In this document: in pieces, positions 1 to 10,086 of the stretch
How the letters are laid out: the number at the start of each line of letters is the position of its first letter
Numbering within the stretch: position 1 is the stretch's first letter
DNA from: Curculioniphilus buchneri
Lineage (GTDB): Bacteria > Pseudomonadota > Gammaproteobacteria > Enterobacterales > Enterobacteriaceae
Assembly: GCF_964275155.1 (NCBI RefSeq)
Contig: NZ_OZ193413.1
Coordinates: 620,001 to 684,000, forward strand
Direction: 5' to 3'
Length of the DNA stretch: 64,000 nucleotides
Notes under the pieces: model-generated
Told to the model about the DNA's origin: nothing
Seen by the model: the letters and a program-made list of their open reading frames with translations, nothing else
Database searches by the model: none
Made by a program: the position numbers and the translations under genes

Positions 1-683
1 CATGTAGAATAAGAATACAATCCATCGCACGCTCAATAATTGGATTAATTTCATAATCCTCACATGGTATCGAAAACATCATATTTAGGAAATTACCAGA
101 ATAGGTAAGATCATTCCGTGGACAAATAAAGGGTTGTCCAAGTGAATATTTGTAACACATTGCAGCTACGGTCGGCATTTTTGATAGTAGGTGGAATGCT
201 GCTCTTTCCCTGTGATGCTTGAGGTTTATGTCTAGTGCATCATGATAAAAAGCTGCTAATGCTCCTGTGACTCCACACATAACTGCCATTGGATGAGAGT
301 CACGCCGAAATCCCTGAAATAAACGAGTAATCTGTTCGTGAAGCATGGTATGACGTGTGATAATATTACAAAAATTTTTATATTGTTTATAAGAAGGCAC
401 TTCACCATTAAGTAAAATATAGCAAACTTCAAGATAATTTGAATGCAGAGCCAACTGATCGATAGGAAAACCTCGGTATAGCAAGATACCTTCATCACCA
501 TTGGTATAGGTAATTTTAGATTCACAGGAAGCGGTAGAAGCAAAACCAGGATCAAAGGTGAAATATCCTTGAGTTCCTAGGTTGCGAATATCTATTTCTT
601 TCTCACCCATGGTACCCATGAATACGTTCATATTAATGGGTAATTGCCCCTCAGAAGTAAAAGTTACTTTATTTTCAGGCATA
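1..683 (-). CDS. gltA: Citrate synthase, N-terminal part (cut by window edge)
   Basis: Condenses oxaloacetate and acetyl-CoA to citrate, the entry step of the TCA cycle. Reading the minus strand from an ATG at 683-681 gives about 227 residues beginning MPENKVTF and containing FTFDPGFASTASCESKITY and LFQGFRRDSHPMAVM, which align closely with E. coli GltA (427 aa). The other half, with most catalytic residues, lies beyond base 1. A strong ribosome site (AAGGAGGT) ends 6 bases before the ATG. It is divergent from sdhCDAB, as in E. coli. No stop interrupts the visible part, so it appears intact here. Confidence 0.93.
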
Positions 684-1279
684 ATACGACCTCCTTACTT
701 GCATTTATTAAAGATGGTACAGGTTCCCTCTTGGAAATCCACCAAAAGTTTGTTCCTTGTCTTTAGCTTACTGTACGATCTGTTTAACAATACATAATTA
801 TCTTAATAATTGAGCACGGAATAAAATGTATGAAACCTTATCTAAAAAATTCCTTTCTTCGTTTTACTTATCAATGTATTTAGGTTAATCATGAAACATT
901 GAACATGTTAGTAAATTAGATATTAACTGTATGCACGATTTAGCATAAAAAATGAAATAGTTTATAACCAAAATATTGCATTATGGTTAATACGCATGTA
1001 TCCATTAAACTATTACTCTTGTTTTTAATTATGAACTTTGATACATTTCAAATATATTAGTATCATACAGGGCAATTATCAGTTGTAATTACTTGGTATT
1101 AATTAATATTCCGATTGTATAATCAAAAAATTACTTTATCATATTTAAATGCATTATGATATATTTCGATTGAATTTAAATATAGATATGTAATGATAAA
1201 ATAATTTATTGATTGTATTATCTCGACTTGCATAATTTTCATAAAAAATAATTTTTTAAAATGTTGTGGGGGAAAAGTT
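684..1279. other. gltA-sdhC divergent intergenic region
   Basis: This 596-bp spacer separates divergent gltA and sdhC and has no credible coding sequence. It holds a candidate sdh promoter at 1038-1066 and a roughly 200-base untranslated sdhC leader. Both the divergent arrangement and the long leader resemble E. coli. Confidence 0.6.
1038..1066 (+). promoter_or_regulatory. Candidate sigma70 promoter of sdhCDAB
   Basis: TTGATA (1038-1043) and TATCAT (1061-1066) are separated by 17 bases. The implied start near 1073 gives an sdhC leader of about 207 nt. E. coli sdhC also has a leader of roughly 220 nt, the target of small RNAs. The boxes are seen; their use is inferred. Confidence 0.5.
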
Positions 1280-1654
1280 GTGAAAAAACATCCTATCAAC
1301 TTAGATCTAAGAACAATCCAGTTTCCTATAACTGCAATAGCATCCATTTTTCACCGAATCTCTGGTGTGTTAATGTTTCTAGCAGTTGGTGTTTTACTGT
1401 GGATTCTTGGACTCTCGCTTTCTTCTCAAGAAGGCTTTATCAAAGTTATTGCTATAATGGATTATATTGTCGTCAAATTTATCTTTTGGAGTATTTTAAC
1501 CACTTTGACCTATCATACGCTTGGCGGTATACGTCATATGCTAATGGATTTTGGCTATTTAGACAAAACATTAGTACTAGGTAAAATTAGTGCCGTTATT
1601 ACATTTCTATTAACGATTATACTGTCAATATTAGAAGGAATCCTTGTATGGTAA
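1280..1654 (+). CDS. sdhC: Succinate dehydrogenase cytochrome b556 subunit
   Basis: A membrane anchor of complex II that binds haem b and ubiquinone with SdhD. The 124-residue product has three hydrophobic helices. It contains the family stretch PITAIASIFHRISG and the TYHTLGGIRHM region that carries the haem-ligand histidine (E. coli His84). I chose the GTG at 1280, preceded by GGGGGAAAA, because it puts VKKHPINLDL on the E. coli N-terminus, about five residues shorter. The gene overlaps sdhD by 7 bp, which suggests translational coupling. Confidence 0.95.
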   Translation: MKKHPINLDLRTIQFPITAIASIFHRISGVLMFLAVGVLLWILGLSLSSQEGFIKVIAIMDYIVVKFIFWSILTTLTYHTLGGIRHMLMDFGYLDKTLVLGKISAVITFLLTIILSILEGILVW

Positions 1655-1992
1655 ATAATGCTTCATCATTAGGACGGAGTGGAGTACATGAGTGGTTATT
1701 AATTCGAGCATCAGCCATCATTATATTTTTTTATATAATTTATTTACTTTTTTTTTTATTGAAAGCTCCTCTAAACTACGAGATATGGCGAAGTTTTTTT
1801 ATGGCATCCATAACTAAAATTTTTACTCTCCTAACTTTAATTGCTGTATTAGTGCATACCTGGATCGGAATGTGGCAGGTATTAACAGATTATGTCAAGC
1901 TTTTGTCTCTTCGCTTACAGTTACAGCTAGGTATTGTTATTACATTGATAGTATATTTTCTTTACGGGATGTTTATCGTGTTCGGAGCATAG
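1648..1992 (+). CDS. sdhD: Succinate dehydrogenase hydrophobic anchor subunit
   Basis: The second membrane anchor of complex II. The 114-residue product has three transmembrane segments and the motif VHTWIGMWQVLTDY, whose histidine corresponds to the SdhD haem ligand (E. coli His71). The start ATG lies inside the end of sdhC, and sdhA follows after 3 bases, so the four sdh genes form a tight operon. Length matches E. coli (115). Confidence 0.95.
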   Translation: MVNNASSLGRSGVHEWLLIRASAIIIFFYIIYLLFFLLKAPLNYEIWRSFFMASITKIFTLLTLIAVLVHTWIGMWQVLTDYVKLLSLRLQLQLGIVITLIVYFLYGMFIVFGA

Positions 1993-1995
1993 TTA

Positions 1996-3762
1996 ATGAA
2001 ATTACCAATTAGAGAATTTGATGTCATTGTAATAGGTGCAGGAGGTGCAGGCATGCGCGCTGCATTGCAAATTTCCAAAATGGGACTTTCATGTGCATTA
2101 ATTTCTAAAGTTTTTCCTACTCGTTCTCATACAGTATCCGCTCAAGGTGGTATCACTGTAGCTCTTGGTAATAGCCATGAAGATGATTGGCAGTGGCACA
2201 TGTATGATACAGTTAAAGGATCAGACTATCTTGGAGATCAAGATGCCATAGAATATATGTGTAAAACAGGTCCCGAAGCAGTGCTAGAATTAGAACATAT
2301 GGGATTACCATTTTCTCGTTTCAACGATGGGCGTATTTATCAACGTCCATTTGGTGGACAATCAATACAATATGGCACTCAACAAGCTTCTCGAACTGCT
2401 GCTGCTTCAGATCGTACTGGTCATGCGCTGTTACATACTCTCTATCAGCAAAATTTAAAAAACAATACTATGATCTTTTCTGAATGGTATTCCATAGACT
2501 TGGTCAAAAACCAAGATAATGTGGTAGTAGGTTGCATCGTGCTATGTGTCGAAACTAGTGAGTTGGTTTATTTTAAAGCATGTGCCACAATTCTTGCTAC
2601 TGGAGGAGCAGGACGAATATATCAGTCTACTACTAATGCCTATATTAATACCGGAGATGGTATCGGAATGGCTTTACGTGCTGGAATACCTGTTCAAGAT
2701 ATGGAAATGTGGCAATTTCATCCTACCGGAATTGCCGGTGTTGGTGTTTTAATCACTGAAGCTTGTCGTGGCGAGGGAGGATATTTACTTAATAAACACG
2801 ATGAACGTTTTATGGAACGTTATGCACCAAATGCTAAAGACTTAGCTAGTCGAGATGTGGTGGCTCGTTCTATTATGATTGAAATTCGTGAAGATCGGGG
2901 TTGTAGTGGGCCTTGGGGACCACATGTAAAATTACAATTACATCATTTAAATAAAGAAGTTATAGAATCTCGATTACCAGGAGTTTTGGAGTTATCTCGT
3001 ACTTTTGCTCATGTAGATCCAATTAAAGAATGTATTCCAGTAATTCCTACATGTCACTACATGATGGGTGGAATTCCAACGAAAATAAATGGACAGGTTA
3101 TTACTATTGACTCTCAAGGAAAAGATATCGTAATCTCCGGTTTGTTTGCAGTTGGAGAAGTTGCGTGTGTATCAGTACATGGAGCTAATCGACTAGGCGG
3201 TAATTCTCTTCTGGACCTAGTTGTATTCGGACGTGCCGCCGGCACTTTTATCAAAGAATGTCTGAAAGAACAAGGACCATTACGTGAAGCCAGCGACTCA
3301 GATATTGATACTTCTTTGAACCGATATTATCGGTGGAATCATAATCGAAGTGGAGAAAATCCAGTTGACATCCGAAAAGCTCTACAAATTTGTATGCATA
3401 ATAATTTTTCTGTATTCCGAGAAGGCAAGGAAATGAACAAAGGTCTTGTTGAACTTAAAACGATTCGTGAACGATTATATTATGCTTGCCTTAAAGATCA
3501 TTCAACAGCATTTAATACGTATCGTCTTGAATGCTTAGAGTTAGATAATTTAATGGAAACTGCTTATGCTACCGCAGTCTCAGCTATTTTTCGAACAGAA
3601 AGTCGAGGTGCTCATAGTAGATTAGATTTTCCAAATCGTGATGATAAAAATTGGTTATGTCATACATTATATTTACCGGAAAACAATAGCGTAACACGTC
3701 GAAATATTAATATATATCCAAAATTACGTTCGGCATTTCAACCAAAAATACGCACCTATTGA
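1996..3762 (+). CDS. sdhA: Succinate dehydrogenase flavoprotein subunit
   Basis: The catalytic subunit of complex II, oxidising succinate to fumarate at a covalently bound FAD. At 588 residues it is the same length as E. coli SdhA. The dinucleotide-binding GAGGAG lies at residues 14-19. The FAD-linking histidine is His45 in RSHTVSAQGG. HPTGIAG and ACRGEGGYL mark the active-site region, and GANRLGGNSLLD lies near residue 400. No key residue is missing. It faces the cytoplasm and passes electrons to SdhB. Confidence 0.97.
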   Translation: MKLPIREFDVIVIGAGGAGMRAALQISKMGLSCALISKVFPTRSHTVSAQGGITVALGNSHEDDWQWHMYDTVKGSDYLGDQDAIEYMCKTGPEAVLELEHMGLPFSRFNDGRIYQRPFGGQSIQYGTQQASRTAAASDRTGHALLHTLYQQNLKNNTMIFSEWYSIDLVKNQDNVVVGCIVLCVETSELVYFKACATILATGGAGRIYQSTTNAYINTGDGIGMALRAGIPVQDMEMWQFHPTGIAGVGVLITEACRGEGGYLLNKHDERFMERYAPNAKDLASRDVVARSIMIEIREDRGCSGPWGPHVKLQLHHLNKEVIESRLPGVLELSRTFAHVDPIKECIPVIPTCHYMMGGIPTKINGQVITIDSQGKDIVISGLFAVGEVACVSVHGANRLGGNSLLDLVVFGRAAGTFIKECLKEQGPLREASDSDIDTSLNRYYRWNHNRSGENPVDIRKALQICMHNNFSVFREGKEMNKGLVELKTIRERLYYACLKDHSTAFNTYRLECLELDNLMETAYATAVSAIFRTESRGAHSRLDFPNRDDKNWLCHTLYLPENNSVTRRNINIYPKLRSAFQPKIRTY

Positions 3763-3777
3763 ATAAAAGGATGCATT

Positions 3778-4494
3778 ATGCAAATTGAATTTGCAATTTA
3801 TCGTTATAATTCTAATGGCGATAAAAAGCCGTATATGCAAGATTACATCTTAAATATCAAGGAAGGATGCGATATGATGTTGCTAGATGCTTTAATTCAG
3901 TTAAAGGAGCAAGATCCTAGTCTATCTTTTCGCCGTTCTTGCCGAGAAGGAGTATGTGGTTCCGATGGTATAAATATAAATGGAAAAAATGGATTGGCAT
4001 GTATTACACCATTATCGATGTTGTGTAAAAATAGTAATAAAATTATTATCCGTCCATTGCCTGGACTACCGATCATTCGAGATTTAGTCGTGGACATGAC
4101 TCAATTTTATACGCAATATGAAAAAGTTAAACCTTTTTTAATTAACAAAAGCCGTAATCCACCAGTGCGTGAGTATCTTCAATCACCAGCTCAACGAGCC
4201 AAACTTGACGGCTTATATGAATGTGTACTGTGTGCGTGTTGTTCTACTGCCTGTCCATCTTTTTGGTGGAATCCCGATAAATTTATTGGTCCAGCAGGAC
4301 TGTTAACCGCTTATCGGTTTTTAATCGATAATCGAGACACCGATCAGCAAGCACGACTAGATAATTTAAATGATGCTTTCAGTGTTTTTCGCTGCCATAG
4401 TATCATGAATTGTATCAGTGTATGTCCAAAAGGACTTAATCCTACGAAAGCAATAGGGCATATTAAAAATATGTTAATACACTATAGTGCTTGA
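3778..4494 (+). CDS. sdhB: Succinate dehydrogenase iron-sulfur subunit
   Basis: Carries electrons from FAD to quinone through three Fe-S clusters. The 238-residue product keeps the [2Fe-2S] ligand set Cys55, Cys60, Asp63 and Cys75 (SCREGVCGSDG...AC). It also keeps the two cysteine clusters CVLCACCSTACP and CHSIMNCISVCPKG for the [4Fe-4S] and [3Fe-4S] centres. It is the last gene of sdhCDAB; sucA follows after 264 bp, as in E. coli. Confidence 0.97.
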   Translation: MQIEFAIYRYNSNGDKKPYMQDYILNIKEGCDMMLLDALIQLKEQDPSLSFRRSCREGVCGSDGININGKNGLACITPLSMLCKNSNKIIIRPLPGLPIIRDLVVDMTQFYTQYEKVKPFLINKSRNPPVREYLQSPAQRAKLDGLYECVLCACCSTACPSFWWNPDKFIGPAGLLTAYRFLIDNRDTDQQARLDNLNDAFSVFRCHSIMNCISVCPKGLNPTKAIGHIKNMLIHYSA

Positions 4495-4758
4495 TTTATC
4501 TGATGCTTAAAGAATGTTGCATTATATTATTTAGTTTACATCAAGTAAATTTATCTCAGGTAGATAGTTTCATTAAACAGGTAAATAGTTTAATTAAAAT
4601 TAGTGTACAGTGAATAATTGAAGTTGGCTTATTATTTCAAAGTTTTTTCAAAAAGTTAATTCTATAAGTATGCTGTGACAGATGAATTATTTATTATAAC
4701 ATTCGATTAGAAGTTAACTAGAGAAACCACTAAAAATTAATAATTTTGAGGATTCAAA

Positions 4759-7581
4759 ATGCATAAGGGCGTAATGGAAACCTTGCTAAATTCTTCCTAT
4801 TTAGCAAATACAAATCATTCCTACATGGAACAGCTCTATGAAGATTTTTTAGAAAATCCTCAAAATGTTGACGTTAGCTGGCATGAAATTTTCAAACAGC
4901 TATTAAATATAAGAGTTGTTTGTGATCAAAGTCGTCAAAAATTACAGGAACCTATTTATCATCACTTGAATAAGGATAACGAATCTCATGTATCTTCAGA
5001 AGAAGATATACACAATATCTATTGTAAACAACTAAATATTTTAAATCTTATCGACGCCTTTCGCGCATATGGACATCAGAATGCTAATTTAAATCCACTG
5101 AAATTATGGAAACAAGAACCGGTTCCTAATCTTAATCCAACATTTCATGATATTACAGAGATCGATTTTCATAAAATAGTTAACGTAGGTTCATTTTGTA
5201 GTACTTATCAAAGTATGAAATTAGCTGATTTATATGCAATATTAACACGGACCTACTGCAGTTCGATTGGCATCGAATATATGCATATTTTCAATGTTGA
5301 ACAAATAATGTGGATTCAAAAACAAATCGAATCCGTAGCAGGACAGTTCAATTTTACATCCAAAGAAAAAAGGCGTTTGCTTAATGAGCTCACTGCAGCA
5401 GAAGGATTAGAACGATATTTGGGAATTAAATTTCCAGGAGCTAAGCGCTTTTCTTTAGAAGGTGCTGATGTATTAATTCCTATGCTGAAGGAAATAGTAC
5501 GTTATGCTGGTAAACATAGTATACGTGAAATTGTGCTTGGTATGGCACATCGTGGACGTTTAAATGTATTGGTGAATATTTTTGGAAAACATTCTCAAGA
5601 TCTATTTGATGAATTTTCTGGTAAGTATAAGGAACACTTAGGCACAGGTGACGTGAAATATCATCAAGGTTTTTCGTCTAACATTGAAATTGATGGAGAA
5701 TTAGTGCACTTGTCTCTTGCTTTTAATCCGTCACATTTAGAAATTATTAATCCCGTTGTAATGGGTTCGGCACGAGCACGTATTGACCGATTAGGTGAAC
5801 AAAGTAGTCGAGTATTACCAATTACATTGCATGGCGATGCAGCTATTAGTGGTCAAGGTATCATGCAGGAAACGTTAAATATGTCTAAAGTACGTGCTTA
5901 CGATGTGGGCGGTACTGTGCGTATAGTTATCAATAACCAAATTGGTTTTACAAGCTCTAATTCCCAAGATGCTCGTTCATCATGGTATTGCACAGATATA
6001 GCTAAAATGGTGCGAGCACCTATTTTTCATGTAAATGCTGATGATCCAGAAGCAGTAATATTTATTACTCGTGTAGCATTGGATTTTCGACATACTTTCA
6101 AGAGTGATGTAATAATCGACTTAATATGCTATCGCCGACACGGTCATAATGAAGCAGATGAACCGAGTGCTACTCAACCGTTAATGTATCAAAAAATAAA
6201 AATACATCCTACAATTCGTAAAATTTATGCTGACCATTTAGAAAATAATAATATCATTACTCCATCAGAAAGTACTAAAATGGTTACTGTATTCCGAGAT
6301 ATGTTAGACAATGGAAGCTGTCTGGTAACAGAACGAAGATTAATAAATCTACCACGTTCTAATATTTGGAAAGACTATTTATCCGGTGATTGGGATGAAG
6401 AATATCAAAATTTAATCAATCATAAAGATTTGCAAAATCTTGCTCGCCGAATTAGCAATATTCCGGACGAGATAGAAATGCAACCACAGGTAAAAAAGAT
6501 TTATAATGATCGTATCGCAATGTCCCAAGGTGATAAATCTTTTGATTGGGGCGCCGCTGAAATGCTAGCATATGCTACATTAGTTAATGTAGGCATTCCT
6601 GTCCGTCTTTCAGGAGAAGATACTGCTCGAGGAACTTTTTTTCATCGTCATGCGGTAATACACAATCAAAAAAATGGCTCTACTTATACTCCGCTCGAAC
6701 ATGTACATATTAACCAAGGTAATTTTAAAGTATGGGATTCAATATTGTCGGAAGAAGCAGTCCTAGCTTTTGAGTATGGTTACGCTACTGCTGAACCACA
6801 TGCTTTGGTTATTTGGGAAGCGCAATTTGGTGATTTTTCTAATGTTGCACAAGTGGTAATTGATCAATTTATCACTTCCGGTGAGCAAAAGTGGGGACGT
6901 ATGTGTGGCTTAGTAATGTTGTTACCGCACGGTTATGAAGGACAGGGCCCAGAACATTCTTCTGCTCGGTTAGAGCGTTATTTACAACTCTGTGCTGAAA
7001 AAAATATTCAGATTTGTATTCCTTCAACTCCATCACAAATATATCATATGTTACGGCGGCAAGCACTTCGAAAGATGCGACGACCATTGATTGTTTTTTC
7101 TCCGAAATCGCTTCTACGTCATCCAATGGCCATTTCTTCACTTGAAGAGCTTGCCAATGGCACTTTCCAATCTTCTATTGGCGAAATAGATAATTTGGAT
7201 CCAAAAGATGTTAAACGTGTTATTATATGTTCTGGAAAAATTTATTATGATCTGTTAGATCAAAGGCGAAAGAACAAGCTGTATAACATATCTATTGTAC
7301 GCATTGAACAACTTTATCCATTTCCTCAAAAAGTAATCAAGACAGTATTAGCGCCATATGCGCATGTCCGAGATTTTGTATGGTGTCAAGAGGAACCTAA
7401 AAACCAAGGTGCTTGGAATTATAACTACCACCGTTTTCGTGAAATCATTTCAACCGATGTCCCCTTACATTATATAGGCCGTCCAGCTACTGCATCGCCT
7501 GCAGTAGGATGTCTATCCTTGCATCAGATCCAACAAAAAAAGTTGATCAATGATGCACTAAACATTAACTTAGTTATTTAA
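4759..7581 (+). CDS. sucA: 2-oxoglutarate dehydrogenase E1 component
   Basis: The thiamine diphosphate-dependent decarboxylase of the 2-oxoglutarate dehydrogenase complex. It hands succinyl groups to the lipoyl arm of SucB. The 940 residues (E. coli 933) cover the whole protein, from SSYL...MEQLYEDFLENP at the N-terminus through VLGMAHRGRLNVL and the ThDP-region HGDAAISGQG to the transketolase-like C-terminal half (LPHGYEGQGPEHSSARLER). The ATG at 4759 has GAGGA upstream. The E3 subunit gene lpd, encoded elsewhere in E. coli, is not in the window. sucB follows 13 bp later. Confidence 0.97.
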   Translation: MHKGVMETLLNSSYLANTNHSYMEQLYEDFLENPQNVDVSWHEIFKQLLNIRVVCDQSRQKLQEPIYHHLNKDNESHVSSEEDIHNIYCKQLNILNLIDAFRAYGHQNANLNPLKLWKQEPVPNLNPTFHDITEIDFHKIVNVGSFCSTYQSMKLADLYAILTRTYCSSIGIEYMHIFNVEQIMWIQKQIESVAGQFNFTSKEKRRLLNELTAAEGLERYLGIKFPGAKRFSLEGADVLIPMLKEIVRYAGKHSIREIVLGMAHRGRLNVLVNIFGKHSQDLFDEFSGKYKEHLGTGDVKYHQGFSSNIEIDGELVHLSLAFNPSHLEIINPVVMGSARARIDRLGEQSSRVLPITLHGDAAISGQGIMQETLNMSKVRAYDVGGTVRIVINNQIGFTSSNSQDARSSWYCTDIAKMVRAPIFHVNADDPEAVIFITRVALDFRHTFKSDVIIDLICYRRHGHNEADEPSATQPLMYQKIKIHPTIRKIYADHLENNNIITPSESTKMVTVFRDMLDNGSCLVTERRLINLPRSNIWKDYLSGDWDEEYQNLINHKDLQNLARRISNIPDEIEMQPQVKKIYNDRIAMSQGDKSFDWGAAEMLAYATLVNVGIPVRLSGEDTARGTFFHRHAVIHNQKNGSTYTPLEHVHINQGNFKVWDSILSEEAVLAFEYGYATAEPHALVIWEAQFGDFSNVAQVVIDQFITSGEQKWGRMCGLVMLLPHGYEGQGPEHSSARLERYLQLCAEKNIQICIPSTPSQIYHMLRRQALRKMRRPLIVFSPKSLLRHPMAISSLEELANGTFQSSIGEIDNLDPKDVKRVIICSGKIYYDLLDQRRKNKLYNISIVRIEQLYPFPQKVIKTVLAPYAHVRDFVWCQEEPKNQGAWNYNYHRFREIISTDVPLHYIGRPATASPAVGCLSLHQIQQKKLINDALNINLVI

Positions 7582-7594
7582 GGATTAGAAAATA

Positions 7595-8791
7595 ATGAGT
7601 AGCATAGAGATTCTAGTTCCTGATTTACCTGAATCAGTCGTAGATGCTACTGTTACTAGTTGGCATAAAAAACCTGGTGAACAAGTTCAACTTGACGAAA
7701 TATTAGTTGAGATTGAAACTGATAAAGTGGTGCTAGAAATACCAGCACCAAAATCTGGCATTTTAGAAATCGTACTAGAAGATGAAGGCGCTATCGTTTC
7801 CTCTCGTCAAGTATTGGGACGCTTATGTCAAAGTGATGACATCAAGAATGTAATTACAAAAAAGCATCAAACTCAAGAAATGATGATTTCTTCTAAAAAA
7901 GATTCTTCTGCTAATGTAAAAACGATACAAAACGATTCCTTGAGCCCATCTGTCCGACGCCTTATTTCTGCAAATGATTTAATACCTGAAGCTATTAAAG
8001 GAAGTGGTATAGGTGGACGTTTGACTCAAAAAGATTTAAAACAGCACATGTTGAGCCAAGATATAGAAAATACGTCTACATTTGGTAATCGCAGTGAAAA
8101 ACGTGTACCCATGACACGATTACGTAAACGAGTAGCTGAACGTCTTTTAGAAGCAAAAAATAATACTGCTATGTTAACTACCTTTAATGAAGTTAATATG
8201 AAGTCAATAATGGATTTGCGTAAGAATTATGGTACAACATTTGAAACTCATCATGGAGTACGACTTGGATTGATGTCTTTTTGTGTCAAAGCAGTACTTA
8301 ATGCACTGAAATATTTCCCAGAAGTAAATGCATATTTAGATGGTGAAGATAATATAATCTATCATAATTATTTTGACATTAATATTGCAGTATCAACATC
8401 TCGTGGCTTAGTGACGCCAGTGTTAAAAAATGTTGATCTGTTAAGCATGGCTAACATTGAAACACAAATCAAAGAATTAGCGACTAAAGGTCGTGATGGA
8501 AAATTAACAGTCGAAGAACTAACCAGTGGTAATTTTACTATTACTAATAGTGGAATTTTTGGTTCTCTGATGTCTACTCCCATTATCAATCCACCTCAGA
8601 GTGCCATATTAGGTATGCATACCATTAAAGATCGACCGATAGCAATGGATGAGCAAATTGTTATTATGCCGATGATGTATCTTGCTCTGTCTTATGATCA
8701 TCGAATTATTGATGGAAAAGAATCTGTAAGTTTTCTTCTTGCAGTAAAAGAGGTCTTAGAAGATCCTATACGCCTATTGTTGGATATTTAA
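7595..8791 (+). CDS. sucB: 2-oxoglutarate dehydrogenase E2 (dihydrolipoyl succinyltransferase)
   Basis: Transfers the succinyl group from its lipoyl arm to CoA. In the 398 residues the N-terminal lipoyl domain carries the modified lysine Lys44 in EIETDKVVLEIP. A peripheral-subunit-binding domain (SPSVRRLISANDL, then KGSGIGGRLTQKDL) follows. The C-terminal catalytic domain ends with SYDHRIIDGKESV, which holds the catalytic His and Asp. It is slightly shorter than E. coli (405) because of the linker between domains. It is cotranscribed with sucA. Confidence 0.97.
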   Translation: MSSIEILVPDLPESVVDATVTSWHKKPGEQVQLDEILVEIETDKVVLEIPAPKSGILEIVLEDEGAIVSSRQVLGRLCQSDDIKNVITKKHQTQEMMISSKKDSSANVKTIQNDSLSPSVRRLISANDLIPEAIKGSGIGGRLTQKDLKQHMLSQDIENTSTFGNRSEKRVPMTRLRKRVAERLLEAKNNTAMLTTFNEVNMKSIMDLRKNYGTTFETHHGVRLGLMSFCVKAVLNALKYFPEVNAYLDGEDNIIYHNYFDINIAVSTSRGLVTPVLKNVDLLSMANIETQIKELATKGRDGKLTVEELTSGNFTITNSGIFGSLMSTPIINPPQSAILGMHTIKDRPIAMDEQIVIMPMMYLALSYDHRIIDGKESVSFLLAVKEVLEDPIRLLLDI

Positions 8792-8916
8792 TGCAAAATA
8801 ATAGTTAGTTCTTCTAATGTTGGTCAATCGACATCTGACAGTTTCAGTGCTAGGTTTCAACATGGCTACTATTATGATATCGCTGATATATCACTAGATT
8901 TAGATGGAATAAAAAC

Positions 8917-10086
8917 ATGAATTTACATGAATATCAAGCAAAACAAATCTTTGATCTATATGGTCTCCCTATCCCAAAAGGATATGTTTGTAATACGTTA
9001 CATGAAGTAGAAGAATCTGCCTTAAAACTTGGAACACAAGGACCTTGGATTATGAAGTGTCAAGTACATGCAGGCGGACGTAGTAAATCAGGCGGTGTAA
9101 AAATAGTAAAATCACAGGAAGAAATACGAGCTTTTACGAAACAGTGGCTCGGTAAAAATTTAGTCACTTATCAAACAAATTCTCGAGGGCAGCCAGTCAA
9201 TCAGATTTTAGTAGAAACTGTTACTAACATTTCTAAAGAACTTTATTTAGGAGGTATTATTGATCGTAGTACAAATCGCATAATTTTTATGGCTTCTGAA
9301 CAAGGCGGTATAGAAATTGAGAAAGGAGTAGAAGATACTTCTTTTATGATGTATAAAGTTGCACTAGATCCTCTTATCGGTCCTCAGCTCTATCAAGGTC
9401 GTGAATTAGCATTTGCACTCGGATTGAGTGGTCATCAAGTGGATCAGTTTACAACACTATTTATGGGATTATCCAAACTCTTTCTTGAACTAGATTTAAT
9501 GTTAGTAGAAATCAATCCATTAGTTATTACAAACGATGGTAATCTAATTTGTTTAGACGGAAAAGTGAGTACAGATGGAAATGCATTATTCCGACAATCA
9601 AAATTGCGTGCAATGCGCGATAACAATCAAGAAGATTGGCGAGAAATCTATGCTATGAAATTAGGTTTTAATTATATAGCGTTAGATGGAAATATTGGAT
9701 GTATGGTTAATGGTGCTGGTTTAGCAATGGGAACTATGGATCTTATAAAGTTATATGGTGGAGAACCAGCTAATTTTTTAGATGTAGGTGGTAGTACAAC
9801 TGAAGAACGTGTTACTGATGCGTTTCAATTGATTTTATCAGATAAAAAAGTAAAAGCGATTTTAGTTAATATTTTCGGTGGTATTGTTCGCTGTGATTTA
9901 ATTTCCGACGGAATTTCCAAAGCAATCTCCAAAATAGATGTCAATCTCCCTATTATAGTACGACTAGAAGGAAATAATGCTGATCTGGGTCTTAAACATT
10001 TATCTGATAGTGGATTAAATATTATCTCTGCGCTAACTTTATCTGATGCTGCTCAACAAGTTGTCGCTGTAGCGAAGGATGAATAA
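8917..10086 (+). CDS. sucC: Succinyl-CoA synthetase beta subunit
   Basis: With SucD it makes ATP by substrate-level phosphorylation while converting succinyl-CoA to succinate. The 389 residues show the ATP-grasp start MNLHEYQAKQIF, KCQVHAGGRSKSGG, the metal and nucleotide region EINPLV and NIFGGIVRCD near the C-terminus. The stop overlaps the sucD start by one base (TAATG), so the two subunits are translationally coupled. The 125-bp spacer after sucB holds nothing I recognise. Confidence 0.97.
   Translation: MNLHEYQAKQIFDLYGLPIPKGYVCNTLHEVEESALKLGTQGPWIMKCQVHAGGRSKSGGVKIVKSQEEIRAFTKQWLGKNLVTYQTNSRGQPVNQILVETVTNISKELYLGGIIDRSTNRIIFMASEQGGIEIEKGVEDTSFMMYKVALDPLIGPQLYQGRELAFALGLSGHQVDQFTTLFMGLSKLFLELDLMLVEINPLVITNDGNLICLDGKVSTDGNALFRQSKLRAMRDNNQEDWREIYAMKLGFNYIALDGNIGCMVNGAGLAMGTMDLIKLYGGEPANFLDVGGSTTEERVTDAFQLILSDKKVKAILVNIFGGIVRCDLISDGISKAISKIDVNLPIIVRLEGNNADLGLKHLSDSGLNIISALTLSDAAQQVVAVAKDE

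Noticed and set aside
582..797. Plus-strand frame of 71 codons over the gltA start
   Set aside because: It runs antisense through the gltA N-terminus, lacks homology and is a shadow frame.
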